Source: Candidatus Zhuqueibacterota bacterium (GTDB taxonomy: Bacteria; Zhuqueibacterota; Zhuqueibacteria; Residuimicrobiales; Krinioviventaceae). Taken from it: a stretch of DNA of 64,000 nucleotides. Shown here one piece after another: positions 1 through 8,255 of this stretch; positions within the stretch are counted from its first letter, which is position 1; every line of letters begins with the position of its first letter. The translations under genes were made by a program, and so were the position numbers. The stretch is from assembly GCA_016928775.1 (NCBI GenBank), contig JAFGKD010000089.1, positions 1 through 64,000 on the forward strand, in the 5' to 3' direction. The notes beneath the pieces are model-generated. The model searched no databases and had not been told where the DNA came from. It saw only the letters and a list, made by a program, of their open reading frames with translations.

Positions 1-90
1 AAATTGACGGCTTCGCCGTCATGCATTCACGAAGAGAATGCACTCCAAATAGGCACTGCTTTTCTGAGTTAATAGAGCAATCATTTTGTT
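1..90 (-). repeat. Inverted copy of the ~90-bp island-flanking hairpin repeat
   Basis: Read on the minus strand, this stretch matches the 90-bp units found in tandem at 19370-19630 ('aactcagaaaagcag', 'tatttggagtgcattctctt', then a gacggc/gccgtc hairpin). It contains two small inverted repeats, gcattc...gaatgc and gacggc-gaa-gccgtc. The window edge may cut a longer array. Confidence 0.85.
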
Positions 91-100
91 TTTTTTATTA

Positions 101-145
101 GCACTCACATAGCGGAGGTCACTGGTTTAATTCCAGTATCGCCCA
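101..145 (+). pseudogene. 3' fragment of a tRNA gene (tRNA-Val-like)
   Basis: A five-pair T-arm (ACTGG-TTTAATT-CCAGT) is followed by a 3' acceptor strand ATCGCCC and discriminator A. No matching 5' acceptor (GGGCGAT), D-arm or intact anticodon stem precedes it; the upstream DNA is the hairpin repeat. The conserved T-loop C56 is T here, which suggests decay. The 3' half resembles tRNA-Val (GGGCGAT...ATCGCCCA), with 'ctcacat' as a possible CAC anticodon loop, but the identity is tentative. Confidence 0.6.
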
Positions 146-156
146 CAGACTCAAAG

Positions 157-2703
157 CTATTCTCGAGCCAAATCCTGGACAGCATTCGCTAAAAAAATAT
201 AGGCTGCACAAATATCGATCACGTATTCATTCTCTCCCCACAAAAAGGGCCAGTCAGTCATGTGTTCGGGGAAATCGGGCTTGAGGATTAACACACCTGG
301 AACGACACCACCGGCAATAAAAGAAAAATCGGCGCGATTATTACCGTACGCCATTGTTTTTGAATGGGCGCCAATACCCGATACAAATGAAACGTTAGAG
401 GTGGGGTGGCAGCCAAAGATGTAATCGACGCCGCGGAATGTATACTCTGGTCCAATAATATCCGGATAGGCTTTATGCAAAAGATAATTGGTGATCGCCC
501 AGCGGATGATACCCGAGTTCCCGGCCCAACCACCTCGGGAAATGGATACACCATAGGGATTTTGCCGCAGCAGTTCTTCATTGGATGCTTTATATTTTTC
601 GACATACGGCCTTAACTTTTCTTTATAAGCGCTGTCCATATACGGCAAGGCATTTATGGCTGTACCGATGCTCCAGGCAAATCCACGTTCCATGCTGGGC
701 CATAATAATTCCTCAAACTTTTCGGCATACATTTCTTCTTTGGTACTGATATAAAGTTGCAGCGCTGCGCTCATCTCACCAAAGGCGCCAAATCGCCCCG
801 AGGACACGGGATTTTCATGTTCATACAGCCACGCTTTTTTAGCGGTTTCGAGGCATTCGTCGGCCAATGCATCATGATAACCACGTAACGCACGACTGGC
901 TGCTGCCAAAGCGCTCATGGAACTATAGTTTGTAAAAGAAGAACGATTGGTAAACGCCCAACGGTCGTCCGGTGTGCCGCTGGTGTAGCCGTCCGTTTCA
1001 TAAGGCTGAAGATCGGGATTGTAAACGAGATTGTCCGTCATCGTCGATCCATCACCCAGATGATGATACTGATGGAGATGCGGCACAATAATATCCTGGA
1101 TCGCCCGGCCAAAGGCGCGGTGCTGGGCGATGAGCGCCAGCGTGCCATGCTCGATCTGCTGTAATAAATCGGGATGGCCATCAGGATGGTGAATATCGAC
1201 ATATCGCTGTTTCTGATCAATCAGCGTTTCATCGCGCTCTATTTTAAAATGCTCCCACGCATCCACGAGATGCATAACAGTTGGGCAATGGGAGCTTGTG
1301 CGAATGTCATAATCTCCGGCATCAAACCAGCCGCCAATGTTCAGACCCGGGATATGTTCGCCGACTTTGTATTGGGTATCTGTGCTGTCGTCCATGCGAA
1401 AGCCATCAAAGTGCTGATGGTTGGTCGGCGCCTGGCGGGCGTCGTCGAGGTGCGCAGCGCCGTGCCAAACACGATAGGCTTCATTCACAAACATATGATC
1501 CATTTGCACCGGAAACCACACATCCAGCGTCGGCTGCCATATATCGTCGTAAACATGCGGACCAATTCGAAACGATCCGCTTTTTTGGCCACCATATTGA
1601 ATCATATAGAGGCCGTTTTCCTTGACCGATGAAAAATCAAAGGTAACATAGTTGTAGCGTAAAAAGTTGCCCCATTCCTCCACCTCACCGTTTAGCACCT
1701 CTTGCCATTCACCTTTGTTGTCCAGTTTGAAAAGCGATACTTTTGTGTGCGATGTGTCGTTGACGTCCAGCTCAATAATGGCTTTTTTCTGTTGATCTGG
1801 ATGATAGCCTACCTGGGAATAGCCGATCATTGGTTTTTTCGTCCAGTTTGGAATCAGGTTTGGGGTGAGCAGCCATTCCACGACAATGCCCGTTTTATTG
1901 GCTGGAATCAAACTTCGCACAACAAACCAGCCATTTTGCGCCACAGTGCGGCCATCCAGCAATGAGAGCACTCCGTCCAGTGCCTGGATGACAATACGAG
2001 ACTCCGGATCGTCGGGTGCCAGAATGAGCTTGTGGCCGGATGCAATCGGCTGTGCTTCGACATATTCACCTCGACCGCGGTCGTCAAAAGTCGTGTGATC
2101 GGAAAACTGTCGTAGCTGGGTTTCAGCCGGTAAGACCTTCATGGGGCCAAACGGATAACGAGGGAATATACCCATTTTGTCATCCATGATGTAGGTTTTG
2201 CCAAAATATTTCGACGGCAAAAACTCGATATTTAATCCCGTACGTCCCTCGAGTTTTTTCGGCAATGGTTTATCAAGCGTGACGCGGAACAAAAGACTGT
2301 CACCTCGCGGTTGAACATAAAGTCGCGAATTAAAGTCAAAGTCCTCATAGCGTAAAAGAACATCAATACTATTATCCTCTTTATTCACATTGCGTTCAAC
2401 GACCCTGGGAATCTGATCCCATTGCTCCGGCGTTGGCTTTAATCTGACCGCCCCGCCGGTCGCCGTTCGCACGCCGTGATGAATCAATAAAATGCCGGCC
2501 GTCTTTTCATCGAAAAACATGCCGTTGTACTCGTTCTCAAAAACCAGTACATTGAAGCCTCGGGTTTCAAAATAATCCTTGTCATTGAGCTTGAGCCTGT
2601 TTTCAGCGCTTATCTTGCTTGTAAAGGAGATGAATAAAAACAGAGCTAAAACGAGGTAATTCACAATTAAACCGATGGAACGCCTTGAAATTTTGTTGTC
2701 CAT
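157..2703 (-). CDS. Secreted glycoside hydrolase family 9 (cellulase-type) protein
   Basis: Predicted secreted beta-glycanase. The ATG at 2703 is preferred over the track start at 2760 because 'aagggtgag' lies just upstream and a Sec signal follows at once. About 290 residues of beta-rich sequence with no recognised domain precede a CelD_N-type Ig-like domain beginning 'MIGYSQVGYHP'. The GH9 (alpha/alpha)6 catalytic domain follows, with the 'GGWFDAGDYD' motif (catalytic base Asp) near residue 456 and 'GENEYVID' (catalytic acid Glu) near residue 826. About 848 residues; no T9SS tail. It is divergent from the rest of the island. GH9 is mostly endo- or exo-glucanase, but the substrate could differ in this pectin-oriented cluster. 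Its stop lies only 11 bp from the tRNA fragment. Confidence 0.9.
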   Translation of the reverse strand: MDNKISRRSIGLIVNYLVLALFLFISFTSKISAENRLKLNDKDYFETRGFNVLVFENEYNGMFFDEKTAGILLIHHGVRTATGGAVRLKPTPEQWDQIPRVVERNVNKEDNSIDVLLRYEDFDFNSRLYVQPRGDSLLFRVTLDKPLPKKLEGRTGLNIEFLPSKYFGKTYIMDDKMGIFPRYPFGPMKVLPAETQLRQFSDHTTFDDRGRGEYVEAQPIASGHKLILAPDDPESRIVIQALDGVLSLLDGRTVAQNGWFVVRSLIPANKTGIVVEWLLTPNLIPNWTKKPMIGYSQVGYHPDQQKKAIIELDVNDTSHTKVSLFKLDNKGEWQEVLNGEVEEWGNFLRYNYVTFDFSSVKENGLYMIQYGGQKSGSFRIGPHVYDDIWQPTLDVWFPVQMDHMFVNEAYRVWHGAAHLDDARQAPTNHQHFDGFRMDDSTDTQYKVGEHIPGLNIGGWFDAGDYDIRTSSHCPTVMHLVDAWEHFKIERDETLIDQKQRYVDIHHPDGHPDLLQQIEHGTLALIAQHRAFGRAIQDIIVPHLHQYHHLGDGSTMTDNLVYNPDLQPYETDGYTSGTPDDRWAFTNRSSFTNYSSMSALAAASRALRGYHDALADECLETAKKAWLYEHENPVSSGRFGAFGEMSAALQLYISTKEEMYAEKFEELLWPSMERGFAWSIGTAINALPYMDSAYKEKLRPYVEKYKASNEELLRQNPYGVSISRGGWAGNSGIIRWAITNYLLHKAYPDIIGPEYTFRGVDYIFGCHPTSNVSFVSGIGAHSKTMAYGNNRADFSFIAGGVVPGVLILKPDFPEHMTDWPFLWGENEYVIDICAAYIFLANAVQDLARE

Positions 2704-2902
2704 TTTTCTCACCCTTATAAGATAGATGATCACATCAGGTCGCTTAATATACTTTACCACAAAATAGAAATCAATGAATTTAAGGTGCTGTTCGTTCTGA
2801 AAAGATTATTTGATTTCCGCTTGCTTTTCCAGTCAATTTCATTAATTTAGAACAGTGAGGCTTTGTGCTATTGAAATTAAATTTCACAGGGACTAAGAAA
2901 AT
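2704..2902. promoter_or_regulatory. Divergent intergenic region with a palindromic operator candidate
   Basis: This 199-bp gap separates the divergent GH9 and GH43-like genes and should hold both promoters. A perfect palindrome TGAAATT-A-AATTTCA lies at 2872-2886, 16 bp before the plus-strand ATG and next to its ribosome-binding site. It is a plausible repressor site, but no regulator gene is adjacent. Confidence 0.35.
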
Positions 2903-3859
2903 ATGAGACATCTGTTCAGAGCTTGTGTATTCCTTCTTATGGCATGTGCCATCCAATGTCATAAAGAACAGAAAAATGTTTTTCTCTTTTCGTATTTTAT
3001 CGGCAATGGTGAAGATGGCCTGCATCTGGCATACAGCTATGATGGATTTAACTGGAGCGCCTTAAAAAATGGTGCATCTTTCTTGACGCCAATGGTCGGA
3101 AATGACAAGCTGATGCGCGATCCTTGCATCATTCAAGGTCCGGACGGTATGTTTCACATGGTGTGGACCGTCAGTTGGGGCGAAAAAGGAATTGGCTACG
3201 CATCGTCCAAAAATCTGATTAATTGGTCGGAGCAAAAGTATATCCCGGTTATGGAGCATGAGCCCGACGCACAAAATTGCTGGGCGCCGGAAATATTGTA
3301 TGACGACATCAACCAACACTATTTAATCTTTTGGGCGACGACGATCCCGGGCAGATTTCCTGAGACGGATTATCAAAACAATGAAGGCCTCAAGGGTCGG
3401 GGACATAACCATAGAATGTATTATGTGACGACCAAAGATTTTGAGAATTTTTCCGAGACCAGGATTTTTTATGATCATGGATTTAATGTCATTGATGCGA
3501 CAATTATTAAAGCCGGTTCAGAATATGTTATGTTTCTCAAAGATGAAACGAACAAGCCCTTTGCCCCTCAAAAAAATATAAAAATAGCCAAAAGCGAACA
3601 TGCCGAAGGGCCTTATAGTGCGGCTTCTGAACCCATTACAGGTGAATACTGGGCGGAAGGACCAACCGTTATTAAAACCGGCGACTATTGGCACTTGTAC
3701 TTTGACAAGTATCGCCAACGAGAATACGGTGTGCTTATCTCGCCCGATCTGAAAGCTTGGCAGGACAAATCGGATATACTGCACTATTTGAAAAATATGC
3801 GCCATGGCACTGCTTTCAAGGTATCGGAAAAACTGCTGAAACAACTCCTGGCGGTCTGA
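2903..3859 (+). CDS. Family 43-like glycosidase, probable lipoprotein
   Basis: Five-bladed beta-propeller glycosidase of the GH43/GH117-like clan, probably removing arabinose or a related sugar from pectin side chains. The N-terminus (LLMAC) resembles a lipobox and suggests membrane anchoring. A putative catalytic Asp lies in 'MRDPCIIQGPDG', the family segment 'WAPEILYDD' follows, and an acid Glu candidate lies in 'EGPTVIKTGDYWHLYFD'. 318 residues is typical of a single-domain enzyme. It is first in a plus-strand run, and the GH51 gene starts 1 nt after its stop. Exact subfamily and linkage cannot be read from sequence alone. Confidence 0.8.
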   Translation: MRHLFRACVFLLMACAIQCHKEQKNVFLFSYFIGNGEDGLHLAYSYDGFNWSALKNGASFLTPMVGNDKLMRDPCIIQGPDGMFHMVWTVSWGEKGIGYASSKNLINWSEQKYIPVMEHEPDAQNCWAPEILYDDINQHYLIFWATTIPGRFPETDYQNNEGLKGRGHNHRMYYVTTKDFENFSETRIFYDHGFNVIDATIIKAGSEYVMFLKDETNKPFAPQKNIKIAKSEHAEGPYSAASEPITGEYWAEGPTVIKTGDYWHLYFDKYRQREYGVLISPDLKAWQDKSDILHYLKNMRHGTAFKVSEKLLKQLLAV

Positions 3860-3860
3860 T

Positions 3861-6551
3861 ATGAAAAATGTACTATGTAAGACCAGGGATTTCATGCTCA
3901 TTTTGATTCTCTCGCCTGCGCTTTTTCTCTTTGCACAATCTGAATACACTATCTTCACTGATGATGTTTTACACAAAATCGACAATAAGATCTATGGACA
4001 TTTTCTCGAGCACATTTATAACTCGGTGAATGGTGGTTTGTGGGGTGATTTGATTTGGAACCGTAGTCTGGAACGATTCATCAGCAGCAGCGGCAGCTGG
4101 CATATAGAGGATGATGAGGTCATCCAAACTTCTCCAGGTGAGAATGTCCGTCTTTTATTTGGTGATACTGAATGGAGAGACTATGAATTCACGCTGCAAG
4201 CTTGTAAAGACGGAGGAGCCGAAGGCTTTCTGATCATATTCCGGGCTGATGGAGAAAATTTCTATTGGTGTAATCTTGGGGGCTGGGGAAACACGCAACA
4301 CGCCATTGAAAAAGGCGTTCCCGGAACGCGCTGGGGTGTGTTCGGCAATGCGATTTCCGGTTCGATCGCCACAGGACAATGGTACGACATCAAAGTTCGC
4401 TGCGATGGTAATCATTTTCAAATCTGGCTCAATAATGCGATAATTTTTGATTTTACAGATAGCTCTGCACACATGACCGGTCAAGTCGGAATTGGTACCT
4501 GGGCGACACAATCCCGTTATCGCAATTTTCATGTTGCGGCCATACCCTCCGGCGACACCTTGTTTCAGGGATTGCCGAACATTATGGAAGAAGAGGCAAC
4601 GCTGCACAACTGGACCAAAATTGGAAATAGCAAAATTTATCGTTCAAGTCAGGCGTTAAACAGTCAGTCCAGTATCAAAATAGTCAACACGGATGCGACA
4701 GAGTCGGGCGTGCAACAACGATCAATCAATCTCAACCAGCAATCCTATAGTGGCTCATTTTGGGCTAAAGGGACAACCCCCGGTGTTTTAAAAATTCAAC
4801 TGCGCGGCGGAGCATCTGTTGTGGCCGAACAAATTTATGATTCACCAACAAACAATTGGCAGGAGTATGAATTCGATCTGATTTCTTCGGTGGAAACGAG
4901 AAACGGCGCGCTCCAAATAACTTTTGATGATACGGGCACGGTTTATCTGGATCAAATCAGCATGATGGGACAAGATGCCATTGACAACGACGGATTTCGC
5001 CCTGACCTGTTCAATGCGATCAAAGATTTACGACCGCCGGTGATTCGTTGGCCGGGCGGCTACTTTGCCGAATACTATCGCTGGAAAGACAGCATCGGTC
5101 CGCAGCACGAACGCCGCGCATATCCGCTTGAGGCCTGGAACGATCAAGATGTCAATTCGTTCGGAACCGATGAGTTTATAACACTGTGCCGCCGTCTGGG
5201 CGCCGAGCCGATCATTGTCATCAATATTGGGCATCGATTATTTTCCGTTCCGCAAGCTGAGTACATTGAAGAAGCGCAGCACTGGCTGGAATACTGCAAT
5301 GGACCTGCAACATCCGAGTGGGGCGCTGTTCGTGCGGCAAATGGGCATGCTGAATCGTATAATGTCAAGTATTGGGAAATCAGTAATGAAATCTGGCTAA
5401 CGCGTGATGCCCATACATACGTGGAATTTCTCAAAGCTTTTGTTCCCGCTTTGAAACAAATTGATCCTTCGATTAAAATCATCGCCTGTGGCAGTGGTGG
5501 TTTTGATCAAGATTGGAACAGAGTTATTTTGGCAAACTGTGCGGATATGATTGATTATATCAGCACGCACCACTATGAGGATATTGAAAATTATAAAACC
5601 GGTGTTCGCACTTTTGATAATTTTTTGAGAACACTCGGGCATACCATTTCATCGTCATCCAATCCCGATATGAAAATTTACATGTCTGAGTGGAACGTAT
5701 GGAGCGGACTCGACTGGCGTACTGGCCTTTACACCGGTGGCATGCTAAATGTCTTTGAAAAAAACGGGGCAGCCTTTGAAATTGGTGCACCGGCTCTCTT
5801 TTTACGGCATTCCATCGCCACCGGCTGGAATAATGCACTTATCAATTTCAATAATTCCAGTTGGTTTCCGGCAAGCAATTATGTTGTGATGAAGTTTTGG
5901 TACGACCACTTTGCTCCCAAATTTGTACGAAACAGTGGTCAAAACACAAATCTCAATGTGGTGTCAACACTTTCAGAGGATTTGCAGACGCTTTACATCA
6001 AAGTCATCAATACCGCTGCATCTGCGATTCCAGTCCGTTTTGAAATTAGAGGTTTTTTTCAACCCCAAAGTGTTCGAGTGGATCAAATTGCGCCACCCCG
6101 TCTTTCAACAGCAAATACAATGGCGAATCCCAATGCTCTCAAAATCGAACGCGGTGAGGCGCAGATTGATGGGCAATTCGTAGGCATGACTGTTCCAGTT
6201 TACGGTGCGGTCATCGTCACGGTCAGTCAAGATCCGAATAGTGGTTTGGGAATGAAGGATGTCAATACAATTCAAGATTATCGGCTCTATTCGAATTACC
6301 CCAATCCATTTAATCCACGTACGGTGATGCGCTATGATGTACCTCGCGCCGGTCATGTGACCGTGCGAATTGTAGATTTATTGGGCCGCCAGGTAAAAGT
6401 CCTGGTCGATGACCATCAAACCTACGGCAGCTATTTTGCCACATGGGATGGCACAAATGAAAATGGGGCGGCTGTGAGTAGCAGTGTTTATGTATGCGAG
6501 TTAAAAGCAGCGTCGCACACTTTGGCGCAAAAAATAAGTTTGCTGCGATAA
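3861..6551 (+). CDS. Alpha-L-arabinofuranosidase GH51 with N-terminal lectin-like domain and T9SS tail
   Basis: Exo-acting arabinofuranosidase expected to debranch arabinan or arabinogalactan outside the cell. Order of parts: signal peptide (about 1-26, ending LFAQ), a concanavalin/DUF1080-like insert (about 75-225), a carbohydrate-binding jelly roll (about 235-370), a GH51 TIM barrel with 'WPGGYFAEYYRWKD', acid/base Glu in 'YWEISNEIW' (about 508) and nucleophile Glu in 'MSEWNVW' (about 610), a C-terminal beta domain, then a type IX sorting domain starting 'NYPNPFNPRT' (about 811-896). The lectin-like insert is extra relative to minimal GH51 enzymes. Confidence 0.93.
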   Translation: MKNVLCKTRDFMLILILSPALFLFAQSEYTIFTDDVLHKIDNKIYGHFLEHIYNSVNGGLWGDLIWNRSLERFISSSGSWHIEDDEVIQTSPGENVRLLFGDTEWRDYEFTLQACKDGGAEGFLIIFRADGENFYWCNLGGWGNTQHAIEKGVPGTRWGVFGNAISGSIATGQWYDIKVRCDGNHFQIWLNNAIIFDFTDSSAHMTGQVGIGTWATQSRYRNFHVAAIPSGDTLFQGLPNIMEEEATLHNWTKIGNSKIYRSSQALNSQSSIKIVNTDATESGVQQRSINLNQQSYSGSFWAKGTTPGVLKIQLRGGASVVAEQIYDSPTNNWQEYEFDLISSVETRNGALQITFDDTGTVYLDQISMMGQDAIDNDGFRPDLFNAIKDLRPPVIRWPGGYFAEYYRWKDSIGPQHERRAYPLEAWNDQDVNSFGTDEFITLCRRLGAEPIIVINIGHRLFSVPQAEYIEEAQHWLEYCNGPATSEWGAVRAANGHAESYNVKYWEISNEIWLTRDAHTYVEFLKAFVPALKQIDPSIKIIACGSGGFDQDWNRVILANCADMIDYISTHHYEDIENYKTGVRTFDNFLRTLGHTISSSSNPDMKIYMSEWNVWSGLDWRTGLYTGGMLNVFEKNGAAFEIGAPALFLRHSIATGWNNALINFNNSSWFPASNYVVMKFWYDHFAPKFVRNSGQNTNLNVVSTLSEDLQTLYIKVINTAASAIPVRFEIRGFFQPQSVRVDQIAPPRLSTANTMANPNALKIERGEAQIDGQFVGMTVPVYGAVIVTVSQDPNSGLGMKDVNTIQDYRLYSNYPNPFNPRTVMRYDVPRAGHVTVRIVDLLGRQVKVLVDDHQTYGSYFATWDGTNENGAAVSSSVYVCELKAASHTLAQKISLLR

Positions 6552-6582
6552 AAAATCATTCGATATGATCAGGAGATTTCGA

Positions 6583-7665
6583 ATGCGTCATTTTCAAATC
6601 GAAAGTACTTCCATGAACAAGACAAACTTCACTTTGTTCGGATTAACCATCCTCATTATTTTCCTACAAGCGATGATTTTTCCGCCCCTTCAGGCTCTTG
6701 AGTATGCCATCGGCGCTGATCTCTCCTTTCTCAAACAGGCAGAAGATTCCGGTTTTTCCTTTAAGGACGGTGACCAAACAAAGCCCGGACTGCAGATTTT
6801 CAAAGATCACGGCTATAATTGGATTCGTCTGCGACTCTTTCATACGCCAACTCGGTTGCCCAATGACCTGGAATATACCATCGCTCTTGCTCAAGATGCC
6901 AAAAAACTCGGTTTCAAATTTTTGTTGAATTACCACTACTCCGATACCTGGGCTGATCCTGGCAAACAATATATTCCCAAGGCTTGGGAAGGGAATTCGC
7001 ACGATCAATTGGTTGAGGCAGTTTACGCGTATACGCGAGATACGATAAAAGCCTTTGTCGATGCTGATGTGTTGCCTGATATGGTGCAGATCGGTAATGA
7101 AATTATCCATGGCATGCTGTGGCCCGACGGTAAACTGCCGGAGAATTGGGATAATCTGGCTGAACTGATTCAAGCCGGAATTAATGGCGTGGACGCAGGG
7201 CGCAGCAACAATCCACGACCACTCATCATGATTCACATTGACAAAGGCGGCGATGTGCAGGCAACGAAATGCTTTTTTGATAAATGGCATTCTTATGGTA
7301 TCAATTACGACGTCATAGGACAATCTTTTTACCCGTGGTGGCATGGCAGCTTGCTTGACTTGCGCGAGAATTTGAACTTTATGGCGAACGCGTATGAAAA
7401 AGATATCATTATGGTTGAAGTAGCTTATAATTGTGAGCCGGCAGAATACCGGGAAAAACCGGCGCCTTTTCCCGAAACACCTGAAGGCCAACGTCAATTT
7501 TTGGATGAGGTAAACCGTTTGATGCTTAGCACACCGCATAATCGCGGCAAAGGTCTATTTTGGTGGGAGCCGGCTACGCGGCGGGGTGGCTGGCGAACCA
7601 TGTTTGATCGAGATGGTGTCGCCATGCCCGTCATCACTGTTTTCGATAAATATGCGCGACACTGA
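6583..7665 (+). CDS. Arabinogalactan endo-beta-1,4-galactanase (GH53)
   Basis: Cleaves beta-1,4-galactan, a side chain of rhamnogalacturonan I. The start at 6583 is chosen because AGGAG sits 7 nt upstream; the track start at 6565 has no such site. A hydrophobic signal segment ends near 'PLQALEYAIGADLSFL'. Family hallmarks are 'GYNWIRLRLF', 'NYHYSDTWADP', acid/base Glu in 'QIGNEIIHGMLWPDG' (about 172) and nucleophile Glu in 'IMVEVAYN' (about 278). About 360 residues, the normal size for GH53. No T9SS tail, so it is probably released to the periplasm or exported by another route. It follows GH51 after 31 nt. Confidence 0.94.
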   Translation: MRHFQIESTSMNKTNFTLFGLTILIIFLQAMIFPPLQALEYAIGADLSFLKQAEDSGFSFKDGDQTKPGLQIFKDHGYNWIRLRLFHTPTRLPNDLEYTIALAQDAKKLGFKFLLNYHYSDTWADPGKQYIPKAWEGNSHDQLVEAVYAYTRDTIKAFVDADVLPDMVQIGNEIIHGMLWPDGKLPENWDNLAELIQAGINGVDAGRSNNPRPLIMIHIDKGGDVQATKCFFDKWHSYGINYDVIGQSFYPWWHGSLLDLRENLNFMANAYEKDIIMVEVAYNCEPAEYREKPAPFPETPEGQRQFLDEVNRLMLSTPHNRGKGLFWWEPATRRGGWRTMFDRDGVAMPVITVFDKYARH

Positions 7666-7682
7666 TTGTTTATGGAACTACC

Positions 7683-8241
7683 ATGATTATGTTTCTGCGT
7701 CGATTAAAACATCAAATGTTTAAGCAGCTTGCTCTTGCTGATGCTTTTTATAACGCTTGCCGCATCCGCTCAAACTGGTGATGTGACTCATGTTCATGAT
7801 CCTTGTATCATAAAATGCGGTGATTATTATTATATTTATTCAACTGGCGATAGAATTGCCATAAGACGGTCACCAGATTTAACTTTTTGGCATTTTATGG
7901 ATAAAGTTTTCGAGGACATCCCCGCATGGGGAGAACGGGAAGTTCCCGGAGTCAGCAACATTTGGGCACCTGATATTTTTTACAATGAAGGAATCTGTTA
8001 TCTCTACTATTCATTGTCAACTTTTGGCAGCAATCGTTCTTGTATAGGGCTGGCAACCAATACAACGCTCGATCCCGCTGATCCGAATTACAAGTGGCTC
8101 GATAAAGGGAAAGTGTCGGATGAATGCAAAGCGAAAAACAGGGAAAATGGCCATGTTGAAATAGGCTTTATACTTGATCAGTCAACATTTTGCATTTGTG
8201 CGATAGCTAATTTAAATAAATTCCAAGCATCTTCTTTATGA
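7683..8241 (+). pseudogene. Decayed GH43 endo-arabinanase remnant
   Basis: The open frame from 7729 encodes the first two blades of an arabinan endo-1,5-alpha-L-arabinosidase: 'THVHDPCIIKCGDYYYIYST' and 'VSNIWAPDIFYNEGICYLYYS'. It then loses similarity after 'KWLDKGKVSDE' and stops at 170 codons, where intact enzymes run past 300. The frame opens only at a TTG. A good N-terminus (MIMFLRRLKHQMFKQL) lies in another frame from the ATG at 7683, so a frameshift inside the signal peptide is likely. The second catalytic half is not visible before the next gene. Two lesions argue for a pseudogene rather than a small domain protein. Confidence 0.72.
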
Positions 8242-8255
8242 AAACGGGAGGCATC

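Noticed and set aside
6664-7539. 291-residue ORF antisense to the GH53 gene
   Set aside because: Shadow of a strongly supported GH53 frame; no signal, domain or ribosome site of its own.
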